Source: Cardiobacterium valvarum
GTDB taxonomy: Bacteria; Pseudomonadota; Gammaproteobacteria; Cardiobacteriales; Cardiobacteriaceae
Length of the DNA stretch: 64,000 bases
Direction of reading: 5' to 3'
Assembly (NCBI RefSeq): GCF_900460955.1
Contig: NZ_UFUW01000001.1
Span: forward strand, 2,403,001-2,467,000
Shown piece by piece: positions 28,053 to 39,796 of this stretch (position 1 is its first letter; each line of letters starts with the position of its first letter). A model generated the notes under the pieces. The model searched no databases and was not told where the DNA came from. It saw nothing but the letters and a program-made list of their open reading frames with translations. Both the position numbers and the translations under genes were made by a program.

Positions 28053-28571
28053 TTAACATTTGACCAGCGAACAGACGGCGATATCCCGCAGTTTGTCGCG
28101 GCCGCGCAGTGCTTCAATTTCCATCAAAAACGCCGCGCCGATGACCTCGGCACCGAGACTGCGCAGCAGCTCAATACAGGCAACCATCGTGCCGCCTGTC
28201 GCCAGCACATCATCAACCATCATCACCCGTACCCCTGATTTGACGTCATCCTTGTGAACTTCAAGGGTATCCTGCCCATATTCCAGATCAAACGTAATAC
28301 GGCTGACCTCGCGCGGCAACTTGCCCGGCTTGCGTAGCGGGATAAAACCAATCCCCAGACGTTGCGCGAGGGCGGCGGCAAAAATAAAACCGCGCGCTTC
28401 CGGACAGGCAAGCACATCGGGGCGGTGCCCGGCCTCCTCGCAAAACTGCGCCATCTCCTCAATCGCCGCCGAAAAACCGGGACCGTCGGCAAGCAGCGGG
28501 GTGATGTCCTTAAAAATAATGCCGGCTTTCGGATAATCGGGGATATCCTTAATCAACGTGTGCCAAGACAT
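28053..28571 (-). CDS. apt: Adenine phosphoribosyltransferase
   Basis: A protein of 172 residues from the ATG at 28571 (MSWHTLIKDIPDYPKAGIIF), the expected length; the longer open frame adds unrelated residues. The PRPP-binding motif is VRVMMVDDVLATGGTMVA and the purine loop is PEARGFIFAAALA. Salvages adenine to AMP. Divergent from the YqiB-like gene. Confidence 0.94.
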   Translation of the reverse strand: MSWHTLIKDIPDYPKAGIIFKDITPLLADGPGFSAAIEEMAQFCEEAGHRPDVLACPEARGFIFAAALAQRLGIGFIPLRKPGKLPREVSRITFDLEYGQDTLEVHKDDVKSGVRVMMVDDVLATGGTMVACIELLRSLGAEVIGAAFLMEIEALRGRDKLRDIAVCSLVKC

Positions 28572-28679
28572 AAAAATCCTTACAGAAGAAAGTGGAAGCC
28601 GCATTCTAGCAAAGCCTGCGGGCTTGCGTGCAGTCACGATAATCCTGACAATGCCGCGCTTTTTACACAACACACTACC

Positions 28680-29108
28680 ATGCCCACCTCACGCCTCCTG
28701 CGCCGGGACGACCTCACCCTGCAAACCCTCTACGAACACAACTACTGCCTTTTCCGCCTCATCCTGCCCGAACCGCCACCGGATAACGACTGGTACGCCC
28801 TGCACGCCTCCGGCCGCCCCGCCGCCTACCTGCGCTGCCTCAGCCACAGCCCCTACACCAGCGACTGGCAGCTCGGCCACTACTACCCGCATAAAATACG
28901 GCGCCGCTTTGCCCCCGACTACTGCATCCGCGTCTATCACGACGCCCGTCTCGCCGAAGCGCGGCTTGAACCTAACCTGCCGCTACGTGAACTGCGCGCC
29001 GCCAAATTTGTGCACAACCGCGCCCTGGCCGAATGGCTGGACTACTGCCGCCGCCACCAATACCGCCTGCACGACACCGCCCTCACCGCTCCGCTCAACA
29101 TCGCATGA
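28680..29108 (+). CDS. DUF1249 family protein (YqiB-like)
   Basis: A protein of 142 residues from the ATG at 28680. Features: LLRRDDLTLQTLYEHNYCLF, LHASGRPAAYLRCLSHSPYTSDW, YCIRVYHDARLAEAR, and NRALAEWLDYC near the end, all fitting YqiB. The function of this family is unknown. In many gammaproteobacteria it lies beside nudF and cpdA; here it is beside apt. Confidence 0.75.
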   Translation: MPTSRLLRRDDLTLQTLYEHNYCLFRLILPEPPPDNDWYALHASGRPAAYLRCLSHSPYTSDWQLGHYYPHKIRRRFAPDYCIRVYHDARLAEARLEPNLPLRELRAAKFVHNRALAEWLDYCRRHQYRLHDTALTAPLNIA

Positions 29109-29245
29109 CTGATCGAAAAGCCTCTCACCCGCAAAAAAAGCCCCTCCCTCATTGGGGGAAGGGCTGGGGAGAGGATTGGATAAATCCGCGCAGCGACAAA
29201 GCCCAGTAACAACGCCGCCTGACACTACCACCCACACAACATCCC

Positions 29246-29728
29246 ATGAACACCCGCCGCCTCATCCTTGCCGTCCTTGTTGCCCTCGGCCTCCTCACCC
29301 TCATTCCCGGCATCACCCTGCCGATGATGACCGTGAAAAAACTCGTCCTCGTCAAAAACACCTTTACCGTTCTCTCTGGTATCGGCGCGCTGCTGGCCGA
29401 CAAGACCTTCGGCCTCGGCTTGCTGCTGCTCGGCTTCAGCGTCATCTTCCCGCTCGGCAAATACGCAGTGATGGCAGCGTATCTCTACTACTACCCGCCC
29501 ATTCCGGCAGCGCTCGCCCACTGGCAGCACTGGCTGGGCAAAATCGGCAAATTCTCCATGCTGGATGTCTTCGTCGTTGCGCAGATGCTGATGATCCTGA
29601 AACTCGGCTGGGTCGTTGAAGTACAAATCCACAGCGGCATCTACTGGTACAGCGCGACCACCCTGCTCTCACTCATCGCCGGCATCTGGATTGAGCACGA
29701 CATCAAACAGCGGATGCACGCCGACTGA
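29246..29728 (+). CDS. Single-domain PqiA family membrane protein
   Basis: A protein of 160 residues. Four membrane helices and the PqiA motif HWLGKIGKFSMLDVFVVAQMLMILKLG, as in the halves encoded at 25.9-27.3 kb, but no zinc-ribbon cysteines. It stands alone, without an MCE gene beside it, so it may help a distant MCE system or have an independent role. Confidence 0.8.
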   Translation: MNTRRLILAVLVALGLLTLIPGITLPMMTVKKLVLVKNTFTVLSGIGALLADKTFGLGLLLLGFSVIFPLGKYAVMAAYLYYYPPIPAALAHWQHWLGKIGKFSMLDVFVVAQMLMILKLGWVVEVQIHSGIYWYSATTLLSLIAGIWIEHDIKQRMHAD

Positions 29729-29739
29729 CCGTTCCTCAA

Positions 29740-30335
29740 ACCCGTATTGACGCCGCTTGGCGGCATTCCTTCCGCGCCTTGCCAAGAATGCAAAAGCAGG
29801 CTGTGCCTGCCCGGTGGGCTGAAGCCCACCCTTGTATCAGAGAAATGCCCCCGCAGGGTGATAGCCTCAACGGGGGCGAGTCGGAACAGAGTTGTGCCCA
29901 CCCTTCAGAGATCAACTCAGTGAAGTAGATAGTAGCCTGTTCCGACACCCATTACTTATCCCGGATAGCATCTACGGCAGGGGACAGTCAGGCGGCGTAA
30001 ACGCTGGTCCCGTCAAGCGGCGTGATGACCGGGTTCGGCGGGCTAAAGCCCGCCCTACGGTGCGGGGGACGCCAGGCGGCGTAAATGCTGGTCCCATCAA
30101 GCGGCATGATGGCCGGGTTCGGCGGGCTAAAGCCCGCCCTACGCTGCGGGGGACGCCAGGCGGCGTAAACGCTGGTCCCATCAAGCGGCGTGATGGCCGG
30201 GTTCGGCGGGCTAAAGCCCGCCCTACGGTGCGGGGGACGCCAGGCGGCGTAAACGCTGGTCCCATCAAGCGGCGTGATGGCCGGGTTCGGCGGGCTAAAG
30301 CCCGCCCTACGGTGCGGGGGACGCCAGGCGGCGTA
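29740..30335. repeat. Repeat array mixing the 25-bp core with a GGCGGGCT/AGCCCGCC palindrome
   Basis: Four copies of a unit of about 88 bp (29985-30335). Each contains CCAGGCGGCGTAAACGCTGG, TCAAGCGGCGTGATGGCCGG and the palindrome GGCGGGCTAAAGCCCGCC. These are the two building blocks of the 100-bp units at 46-54 kb in another arrangement. The stretch 29740-29985 has a single palindrome (GTGGGCTGAAGCCCAC) and 25-bp cores, and no gene. Confidence 0.8.
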
Positions 30336-30436
30336 ATATCAATCCCAGAAATTAAGCTGAAAAGGCAGCGCGACGAAGGCTGTACAACTGGTACGGCGAG
30401 ACGCGTCAACACTCTCAGATATTTCCGGGATTGGTG
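30336..30436. repeat. MITE-like element, copy 2
   Basis: Begins ATATCAATCCCAGAAAT and ends ATTTCCGGGATTGGTG. Its complement matches the interior of the element at 291-394 (CTCGCCGTAC, TCAGCTT). It lies at the end of the repeat array, in opposite orientation to copy 1. Confidence 0.6.
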
Positions 30437-30445
30437 CACTGGCGT

Positions 30446-30479
30446 AAAAAAGCCCCTTCCGGTCAGGAAGAGGCTTTTT
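30446..30479 (-). terminator. Terminator after the 30.5-kb hypothetical gene
   Basis: A6-GCCCCTTCC-loop-GGAAGAGGC-T5, so it could act in both directions. It lies 19 bases beyond the stop at 30498 on the minus strand. Confidence 0.75.
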
Positions 30480-30497
30480 CCCGCACGCCAAAGCCGG

Positions 30498-30818
30498 TCA
30501 GAAGTTAAAAAACACTTCGTGTTCGCCGCTGGCGGTTTTGGCAACGAGGGCCTGTTTCAGGGTGGCGATGATGTTTTCACGCGTCTCGCCGTGGCCGCTG
30601 GCGGGAAGGGTTTCTTTGAGTTTGTAGAGGGTGATGCGTGCCGGGGTCAGCGGTTCGGCTTCGGGCAGGAAACGGTAATACTCGCCGTGCACGCGCAGGT
30701 AGTAGTGCCAAAGGAAGTCCAGCGGGGCAGTATCGGCGGCAGGTGTCGCCCACGCGGTTGGCGTCCAGCCACCAGTTTCGGGGATGGCAGGCGGGGGAAA
30801 GGGCAGCACGGTCGCCAT
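30498..30818 (-). CDS. Hypothetical protein, possibly frameshifted at its start
   Basis: A protein of 106 residues without a family I know. The C-terminal part (FLWHYYLRVHGEYYRFLPEA, ARITLYKLKETLP, NIIATLKQALVAKTASGEHE) looks like real protein, whereas the first 30 residues are Pro/Ala/Thr-rich. A better start, the ATG at 30846 with GAGGAG upstream, lies in another frame and reads MPFHQATLSDGDRAALSPAC. The natural gene may therefore begin there, with a one-base shift near 30770-30800. Directly downstream of the next gene, probably one operon. Confidence 0.5.
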   Translation of the reverse strand: MATVLPFPPPAIPETGGWTPTAWATPAADTAPLDFLWHYYLRVHGEYYRFLPEAEPLTPARITLYKLKETLPASGHGETRENIIATLKQALVAKTASGEHEVFFNF

Positions 30819-30856
30819 CGCTGAGGGTGGCTTGGTGGAAGGGCATGGTGTTCTCC

Positions 30857-31708
30857 TCAGGGCATTTCGCGATGCACCGCGCTTTGCAATTCTTCTCTGC
30901 GCGCGGTGATAGCGTCGATTTCTGCCTGCACGTCTTTTTCTGCGACGTAGTCGCCGTTTGCGTTCCAGGTGCTGCTGTCGCCATCGTCTTCGTCGCTGGT
31001 GCGGTAGTGCATGAGCGGGCTGCCGTCTTGCCGATAGTAGAGGAGTTCGAAGTTGTCGGCGTCTTCGATGTCTTCAAAGGCCATGATGTGGCCGTCCGGG
31101 TAGTAGTAGCGGTTGGCGCGGCTGATGTCGCCGACGGCGGCATAGGGGTCGCCCTCTTCTTTGGCGATGTCAAACGGCAAGGCGCTCTGCACGGCGAGGA
31201 TGCCGTTCTGGTAGTAGTTATGGCGGCCAAGGTCGGCGCCGCCTTTGTAGTCCTGAGTGGCGAGGACGCTGCCGTCTTCGCGGTACCAGACAATGCGGCT
31301 GTCGCTGGTGTCGCTGTCGAAGTCGTGCAGTTCGGCGTCTTTTTTCAGGATGATGGGGGCGGTTTGCGGTTTGCCGCTGTCCTGATAGTAGTCCTGGATG
31401 ACGTCGCGGCCATCAGCGGTTTTGCCGAGGACGACGCGGTAGTAGCCGCCGGCGGTTGCTTTGTTCACCGGGGTGCCGTCCGCATCGAAGTAGTAGGTTT
31501 TTTCGTCGCCCGGGGTGTAGTCGAGGTTGATGATGCCCGCCTGTTCGGCGCGCAGGATGCCGTCCGGCAGGGTGGCAGTGAGGCGCGGCGGCAGAGTGTA
31601 GGTGTTGGTGCTGATGGTTGGAGTGTCGTCTGCGGGGGCGGTTTTTTCCGGTGCAGAGGCGAGGGTGACGGCAAGGGCAAGGCCGAGAATGACGGGGAGT
31701 TGGATCAT
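30857..31708 (-). CDS. Exported protein of unknown function with Asp/Tyr-rich short repeats
   Basis: A protein of 283 residues with an N-terminal signal segment (MIQLPVILGLALAVTLASA). It then has a series of short units of the form YYxxDGxx: YYFDADGTPV, YREDGSVLATQDY, YYQNGILAVQ, YYYPDGHIMAFED, YYRQDGSPLMHY. Such motifs resemble MORN/YwqK-type repeats. The C terminus is charged. No enzyme motif. Likely periplasmic; the partner may be the small gene downstream. Confidence 0.6.
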   Translation of the reverse strand: MIQLPVILGLALAVTLASAPEKTAPADDTPTISTNTYTLPPRLTATLPDGILRAEQAGIINLDYTPGDEKTYYFDADGTPVNKATAGGYYRVVLGKTADGRDVIQDYYQDSGKPQTAPIILKKDAELHDFDSDTSDSRIVWYREDGSVLATQDYKGGADLGRHNYYQNGILAVQSALPFDIAKEEGDPYAAVGDISRANRYYYPDGHIMAFEDIEDADNFELLYYRQDGSPLMHYRTSDEDDGDSSTWNANGDYVAEKDVQAEIDAITARREELQSAVHREMP

Positions 31709-31759
31709 GGTTATGGGCTCCGGTTGGGAAAGGTGCGCATTATATGGGGTTTTTTGTGG

Positions 31760-32656
31760 TTATTTCGGGAAGAGGTTGGCGCAAGCGAGGGCGCAGAGGG
31801 CAATAGCAAGGATGCCCGCGATCAGCATTTTGCCGTAGTCGGCGGGACCGGGCTGGTCTTCCGGGTCTTGCGGCAGCAGCAGGAAGGCGAGCACGAGGGC
31901 AATAGCGGCAAAGCGCAGGGTAAGCGGCAGCGGCGCGGCGGTCTCTTCGTAGCGGCGGTACAGCATGAAATGGCTATAGGCGACGAGGGTGGCGACGGCA
32001 GTCGCCTGGGAAATGCCGTACATGGTGCGTCGCAACCGCCAGGCGGCGAACCACAGCGCACTGGCGAGATACGGTACGGCCAGTTGCGCGCAGCGGTCAA
32101 GGAAAAGGTATTCGCTGAAACGGCTGGCGTCGCCCGCGACCAGCAGCAGCAGGTGGCAGAGGACAGCTCCGATAGCGGGATAGAGAAAGACGATGCGCCA
32201 GTAGGGATAGCGATGTGCGCGCCAGTCACGGCGGTCTTCAAAGGTCGGCTCCGGGCGTGGCAGAAGCGAATACGCGAGCTGTGCGAAGGCCATCATCTTG
32301 ATCGCGAGTACGATGAGAATTTCCCCCAGAAAGGGCGGGGCAAAATGGGCGTATAGCGCCTGTTGGTAGGGGAAAAACGTCTGCGGCAGGCTGAAAAGTC
32401 CGATTAGCATCATGGTACGGCCAACACCCTGCTGTTCGCGCTCGGCGCGGCCAAGAAACAGTGGCAGGACGGTGAGGACAGCGGCAATAACGGCAGCGCC
32501 GCAGAGCGCGGCGAGAGTATGTGGGTCAAACGGCATCATGCTGCCGGCGAGGAAGCCGGGACGGAGAAGGAGATAAAGCAGTGCGGTGAGGATGATATTA
32601 CCGAGGATGAAGCCACCAAGAATGCGGGCGTAAGGGTAAGGCGGGCGGTAGGACAT
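31760..32656 (-). CDS. Polytopic membrane protein of unknown function
   Basis: A protein of 298 residues with eight or nine hydrophobic stretches, among them GGFILGNIILTALLYLLL, ALCGAAVIAAVLTVLPLFLG and ALVLAFLLLPQDPEDQPG. A central loop EPTFEDRRDWRAHRYPYWRI is charged. I do not recognise the family. It is 51 bases upstream of the exported repeat protein, so perhaps cotranscribed. Confidence 0.55.
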   Translation of the reverse strand: MSYRPPYPYARILGGFILGNIILTALLYLLLRPGFLAGSMMPFDPHTLAALCGAAVIAAVLTVLPLFLGRAEREQQGVGRTMMLIGLFSLPQTFFPYQQALYAHFAPPFLGEILIVLAIKMMAFAQLAYSLLPRPEPTFEDRRDWRAHRYPYWRIVFLYPAIGAVLCHLLLLVAGDASRFSEYLFLDRCAQLAVPYLASALWFAAWRLRRTMYGISQATAVATLVAYSHFMLYRRYEETAAPLPLTLRFAAIALVLAFLLLPQDPEDQPGPADYGKMLIAGILAIALCALACANLFPK

Positions 32657-32799
32657 GAAGGCTCCCTTTGCGAATGAACAATACGCGCATCATATCGTGC
32701 TGCGGCGGGGAACGTGTTTATCCTGCTTGGCGGGGCCGGTAATGACGCCGCTTGGGCGGTGCATGAAAAAGGCGGGATGTGCCCGCCTGTGATCATGCG

Positions 32800-33402
32800 T
32801 TATGGCGTATATGGCGCTGCCGGGCTGCTTTGCGGCTTGCTCTCGTCTCTGAGGATAGCGGCGCTGGCCGTGATTTGCATGTCGCTGTCCGGGGCAGTGG
32901 TCAGGCTGATCAGCATTTTGCGTCCGGTATCGGGCAGCTGCCATTGGTAGGCGATGGTGTGGCTGCTGTGTCCGGCCTTACCGGTCGTGTGCTCGTCCCT
33001 GATTTTTTCGCCGGTCGCGCCGTCCGGGGTGGTATTACCAATGGTGGCAAAGGCTTCTTCGACACGGGCGATGTCCGCATGGCGGGCGTAGAGGGTGCAG
33101 ATGTTTTTCTCAGCCGGGATGGCAAGAATGAGGGTGTCGTTGTGCGGGGTTGGCACCGCCCAGACGCTACCATCCTGGCCGCGCAGGAAGTATTCCGCCC
33201 GCTGCACCGGCAGCTGCGGCGCGTCTTCGAGTTTTTTGCGCAGGTCGTTGAGGTTCGGCAAGTGTTTGATGCAGAAGTTGAGGTAGGCGGTATTAAAGTC
33301 ATCCGCCTGGGCTGCCGCTTTGGCTTCTGGCTTGAGGACTTGCGCCGTGGTCGCTTGCATGAGGAGGGCGGCGGCGAGGAGGAGGAGGGGGATTTTTTTC
33401 AT
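32800..33402 (-). CDS. Exported hypothetical protein
   Basis: A protein of 200 residues from the ATG at 33402 (MKKIPLLLLAAALLMQATTA, a clear Sec signal peptide). The mature part has AYLNFCIKHLPNLNDLRKKL, RGQDGSVWAVPTPH and ICTLYARHADIARVEEAF, which gives a soluble alpha/beta appearance. Two cysteines could form a disulfide. Family not recognised. It lies just downstream of aroC (16 bases) and may be read through from it. Confidence 0.6.
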   Translation of the reverse strand: MKKIPLLLLAAALLMQATTAQVLKPEAKAAAQADDFNTAYLNFCIKHLPNLNDLRKKLEDAPQLPVQRAEYFLRGQDGSVWAVPTPHNDTLILAIPAEKNICTLYARHADIARVEEAFATIGNTTPDGATGEKIRDEHTTGKAGHSSHTIAYQWQLPDTGRKMLISLTTAPDSDMQITASAAILRDESKPQSSPAAPYTP

Positions 33403-33418
33403 GGGCGTCCTTGATGAG

Positions 33419-34486
33419 TTAGAAACGGTTGTTTTGGCCGCGCTGGCGCAGGTAGTGATCGGCGAGGACGAGTGCCAGCATCGCTTCGACGATGGGGCAG
33501 GCGCGCAGGGCGACGCAGGGATCATGCCGGCCTTTGGTGATGATTTCCACGTCCTGTCCGTTTTGGTCGGTGCTGCGGCCGGGGACGAGGATGCTGCTGG
33601 TTGCTTTGAAAGCGGCGCGGGCGATGATCGGCTGGCCGCTGGATATGCCGCCCAGGATGCCGCCCGCGTGGTTGGTCAGGAACCCGGCCGCAGCGGTGCG
33701 TTCGTCGCGGTTTTCGCTGCCTTTGCGGGTGATGACGTCGAAGCCGTCGCCGATGGATACGGCCTTGACGGCATTGATGCTCATCAGCGCTTTGGCGATG
33801 TCGGCGTCCAGGCGGTCGAAGACGGGTTCACCGAGGCCGGTGGGGACGCCTTCGGCGACGACGGTGATTTCCGCACCGATGCTGTCGCCCGCGCGGCGGA
33901 TGTCAGCGAGGTAACGGTCAAGCTGCGCGGTCTGGTGGTCGTTCGGGCAATTAAAGGGGTTGTCCTGGACGTGGTGCCAGTCGCGGAATTCAAGGCGGTG
34001 TTCGCCGATTTGCGAGAGGTAGCTGCGGATGGTGGTGCCAGCAAAGTGGGCGAGGATTTGTTTGGCGATGGCGCCGCCGGCGACGCGTACAGCGGTTTCC
34101 CGCGCCGAAGCCCGCCCGCCGCCACGATAGTCGCGGATGCCGTATTTGGCCTGGTAGGTGTAGTCGGCGTGGCCGGGGCGGTATTGGTTTTTGATGGCGC
34201 CGTAGTCCTGACTGCGCTGGTTGGTATTGGCGATGTGGATGCCGATGGGGGTGCCGGTGGTTATGCCTTCAAAGAGGCCGGAGAGAAGTTGGACGCGGTC
34301 GTCTTCCTGACGCGGGGTGACGTGGCGCGAGGTGCCGGGTTTGCGCCGGTCAAGTTCGCGCTGGATGGCATCAAGGTCAAGCGGGATGCCTGCCGGGGCG
34401 CCATCGAGAATGCCGCCGATGGCCGGGCCGTGGCTTTCGCCGTAGGTGGTGAGGGTGAGGTGTTGTCCGATGCTGTTGCCGCTCAT
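33419..34486 (-). CDS. aroC: Chorismate synthase
   Basis: A protein of 355 residues. Starts [20 protein letters not shown], the family signature; [23 protein letters not shown] and [18 protein letters not shown] also match. FMN-dependent 1,4-elimination of EPSP to chorismate, the last step of the shikimate pathway. The 218 bp between it and adk hold a CCCCGC/GCGGGG hairpin (34549-34565) without a T-run. Confidence 0.95.
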   Translation of the reverse strand: MSGNSIGQHLTLTTYGESHGPAIGGILDGAPAGIPLDLDAIQRELDRRKPGTSRHVTPRQEDDRVQLLSGLFEGITTGTPIGIHIANTNQRSQDYGAIKNQYRPGHADYTYQAKYGIRDYRGGGRASARETAVRVAGGAIAKQILAHFAGTTIRSYLSQIGEHRLEFRDWHHVQDNPFNCPNDHQTAQLDRYLADIRRAGDSIGAEITVVAEGVPTGLGEPVFDRLDADIAKALMSINAVKAVSIGDGFDVITRKGSENRDERTAAAGFLTNHAGGILGGISSGQPIIARAAFKATSSILVPGRSTDQNGQDVEIITKGRHDPCVALRACPIVEAMLALVLADHYLRQRGQNNRF

Positions 34487-34704
34487 GGGTGTGGTAGTGG
34501 GTGGTTAAAGGGAACCCGTGCGATAGTCCCGCTTGGTGAGTAATCTCCCCGCGCGTAGCGGGGAATTTATCAGTCTGGTTCGGCCTCGTGTATAACGGTT
34601 TCGTCGTCGCTGCAAGCGGCGAAGGGACTGCCTTCGGGGTCGAAGAGGATGTTTTATGCAACGCGCCCTGCTATACCGGTCATGCGGCTTTACGCAGATG
34701 GCGC

Positions 34705-35241
34705 TCAGTGCAAAGCGGCTTCAATGCGGGCGCTGATGGCGGCCAGTTCGCCGCTGCCGTCAATGCTGCGCAGTTTGCCCTGTTTTTGGTAGTAGTCGGT
34801 GAGCGGTTTGGTTTGTGCTTCGAAGACGGCAAGACGCTGACGGATGGTCGCTTCGTTGTCGTCGCTGCGGCCACGTGTGAGCATGCGTTGCACGATTTCC
34901 TCGTTTCCTACCTGCAGTTCGATGACGGTATCAATCTGGCTGCCGCGTCCGGTGAGCAGTTTGTCCAGCGCTTCGGCCTGGGCGATGGTGCGCGGAAAAC
35001 CGTCAAAGAGTGCGCCTTTGTCGCCGAGGCGGGCAGCAATCATGGCGATAACGATTTCATCGGAAACGAGCTGGCCGCTTTCCATGATGGCTTTGGCCTG
35101 TTTGCCGAGGTCGCTGCCGGCGGCGATTTCGGCGCGCAGCATGTCGCCTGTCGAGAGGTGGGTCAGGCCGTGTTTTTCAATGAGGAAGGCGGCTTGGGTG
35201 CCTTTACCTGAACCGGGGGCGCCGAGCAGGATGATATTCAT
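34705..35241 (-). CDS. adk: Adenylate kinase, short form without LID domain
   Basis: A protein of 178 residues. P-loop GAPGSGKGT at residues 7-15, AMP site THLSTGDMLRAEI, DGFPRTIAQAEAL. After GRSDDNEATIRQRL there is only a short loop in place of the LID domain of the 214-residue enzyme, so this is a short-type nucleoside monophosphate kinase. It converts AMP and ATP to two ADP. It points away from gcvH. Confidence 0.9.
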   Translation of the reverse strand: MNIILLGAPGSGKGTQAAFLIEKHGLTHLSTGDMLRAEIAAGSDLGKQAKAIMESGQLVSDEIVIAMIAARLGDKGALFDGFPRTIAQAEALDKLLTGRGSQIDTVIELQVGNEEIVQRMLTRGRSDDNEATIRQRLAVFEAQTKPLTDYYQKQGKLRSIDGSGELAAISARIEAALH

Positions 35242-35317
35242 GGTTTTTCCTTACGATTGTGGGTTTGGATGAGGCTAGGGTAGCATAGGACCCGTGTGCT
35301 TTTTTGTGTTTTTCCTG

Positions 35318-35326
35318 TGCTAGAAT
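35318..35326 (+). promoter_or_regulatory. Extended -10 promoter candidate for gcvH-gcvP
   Basis: TGCTAGAAT fits the extended -10 consensus TGnTATAAT; no good -35 is present. It lies about 45 bases before the gcvH ATG, in the gap between the divergent adk and gcvH. I see no glycine riboswitch in this gap. Confidence 0.4.
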
Positions 35327-35370
35327 GTGGATGCTTTCTGTACAAGTATGTTTATTTTATGAGGTGTCTT

Positions 35371-35733
35371 ATGAAAAAGTTTACAGAAGATCATGAGTGG
35401 ATCGCCGTTGACGACGGTATCGGTACGATCGGCATCACCGATTATGCCCAGGATGCGTTAGGAGACATTGTGTTTATTGAATTGCCGGAAGTTGGCCGCG
35501 TGCTGGCTGTCGGTGATGAAGCGGCTACCATTGAATCGGTCAAGGCCGCTGGCGATGTGAAGAATCCGGTTGCCGGCGAAGTCGTCGAAGTCAACCAGAA
35601 GCTGGTGGATGAACCGAGCCTGCTCAATTCTTCCCCGGAAGCCGACGGCTGGGTTTATAAGGTCAAACTCGCCAATCCGTCCGAGTTGGACAGCCTGATG
35701 GATGAGGCCGCCTACCGCGATTTTGCGAAGTAA
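35371..35733 (+). CDS. gcvH: Glycine cleavage system H protein
   Basis: A protein of 120 residues from the ATG at 35371 (MKKFTEDHEWIAVDDG). The lipoylated lysine is K58 in ATIESVKAAGDV. It carries the aminomethyl group between P, T and L proteins. GcvP follows after 68 bases; gcvT is not in the window, unlike the common gcvTHP order. Confidence 0.95.
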   Translation: MKKFTEDHEWIAVDDGIGTIGITDYAQDALGDIVFIELPEVGRVLAVGDEAATIESVKAAGDVKNPVAGEVVEVNQKLVDEPSLLNSSPEADGWVYKVKLANPSELDSLMDEAAYRDFAK

Positions 35734-35801
35734 CGTAATGTCTTTTACCAGCGCCGCGTCCAGTGGCGCTTTGTTTTCTTAATTTTCAGTGAGGGATTGT
35801 C

Positions 35802-38636
<2,835 letters not shown>

Positions 38637-38660
38637 GCGCCGCCGTGCAGCAACCACAAC

Positions 38661-38686
38661 AAAGCCCGTCACCAGACGGGCTTTTT
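38661..38686 (+). terminator. Terminator after gcvP
   Basis: AAAGCCCGTC-ACCA-GACGGGCTTTTT, 24 bases beyond the stop. Confidence 0.88.
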
Positions 38687-38699
38687 CATTGCAGCTTGC

Positions 38700-38960
38700 C
38701 GGGCCCAGCATTGACGCTGCTTGACGGGCTCAGTAATGACGCTGCTTGACGGGCCTAGTAATGACGCCGCTTGGCGGGCCCGGCACATGCCGCCTGTTGA
38801 TTGCCCAATATTGAATCCCGCACAAAAAATCCCTTCCCCCGCTTGCGGGGGAAGGTGCCCGAAGGGCGGAAGGGGGGGGATGAAAACCCCGTGCTTATCC
38901 CGCTTGGCGGAACCAGCAATGACGCCGCTTGGCGGGACCAGTGTTTATCCCGCTTGAGGC
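38700..38960. repeat. 25-bp repeat copies plus a 46-bp dispersed repeat
   Basis: Several copies of the core TGACGCCGCTTGGCGGG(C/A)CCAG at 38705-38790 and 38890-38955. Between them (38835-38880) is a palindromic stretch starting CTTCCCCCGCTTGCGGGGGA and ending CGAAGGGCGGAAGGGGGG, found again almost unchanged at 52902-52947. No gene seen. Confidence 0.8.
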
Positions 38961-38996
38961 GAGCCCGGATTCACCCGCCGGGTCGCGGAAGTCGCA

Positions 38997-39359
38997 TTAT
39001 TGCCGTTCAAGGCGGAAATCTTCGTCCGGCAGTTCCGGGGCGATTTTTTCGCCGTCGGGTTGGCGCAATTCGAGATAGCCGTTGCCGATGTAGAAGGTGA
39101 GTCTGTCCGTCTGGTTGTCGAGTTGCAGGTATTGTTTGTCGGTGGTGGTGCGGTACACGCCGCTGGTTTCTTCGCTGTCTTCATCCAGTCCGAGGCGGAT
39201 GCGGGTGAGGGTGTAGTTGCCATCGGCAAGGGTCAGTTCGGTTTGCAGTCCCTCGCAGACGGCGCAGGGCAGAATGCCGCTGTATGTACCGGCATAGTCT
39301 TCGGCAGCATGGGCGGCGGCTGCAGCAAAGAGGGCAAGGGCAAGGATGGGTTTTGTCAT
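38997..39359 (-). CDS. NlpE-N-terminal-like exported protein
   Basis: A protein of 120 residues from the ATG at 39359 (MTKPILALALFAAAAAHAAE, signal peptide with an AHA-A cleavage site). The mature start DYAGTYSGILPCAVCEGLQTELTL carries the LPCxxCxG motif of NlpE, the copper- and adhesion-related sensor lipoprotein. There is no lipobox cysteine and no C-terminal OB domain, so this is a soluble periplasmic single-domain relative. Confidence 0.75.
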   Translation of the reverse strand: MTKPILALALFAAAAAHAAEDYAGTYSGILPCAVCEGLQTELTLADGNYTLTRIRLGLDEDSEETSGVYRTTTDKQYLQLDNQTDRLTFYIGNGYLELRQPDGEKIAPELPDEDFRLERQ

Positions 39360-39385
39360 GGTTTTTCCGGTTTTCTGGCAGGATC

Positions 39386-39796
39386 TTATGCTGCCGCCCA
39401 ATCTTCTGTTTGTAGGAGGCCGTCCGGTATACGCGCGAAGATGTGATCATGTGTCACCAGTACGGCCTTTGCCGCAACGGCATGAGCGGCAATCATCATG
39501 TCCAGCGCGCTCAGGGTGATGCCGTTTGCCGTGCAGTGGGCGCGCAGCCCGCTATATGTTGGCGCAACCTGCATATCCCACGGCAGGATTTCCACGCGCA
39601 TCAGAAATTCTTGTACTACGCGCAGCAAGGCCGGCGGATTGCCTTTGCGTGCCACGCCGTACAGCAACTCGCCCTGGGTAACAGCAGAAACAGCAAGGCG
39701 GGTTTCCGCTGGCAGCGCGGTCAGGTGCTAACGCACGGTTGGCGGCTGCTCTTTGATGAGGTAGCTGACAGTGTTGGTATCAAGCATGTACAGCAT
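39386..39796 (-). pseudogene. VapC-type PIN toxin with internal stop codon
   Basis: From the ATG at 39796 the frame reads MLYMLDTNTVSYLIKEQPPT, then VR and a TAG (39728-39730), then HLTALPAETRLAVSAVTQGE and LLYGVARKG to the end at 39386. The PIN acidic residues are present (D in MLDTN, E in TQGELL, D in LSALDMMIAAHA, D in VTHDHIF). A CAG-to-TAG change would explain the stop. The start overlaps the antitoxin stop (ATGA). The toxin is therefore probably off, unless restart or readthrough occurs. Confidence 0.8.

Noticed and set aside
35242..35370. Glycine riboswitch ahead of gcvH
   Set aside because: No tandem glycine aptamer pattern in the 129-bp gap; only an extended -10 box.
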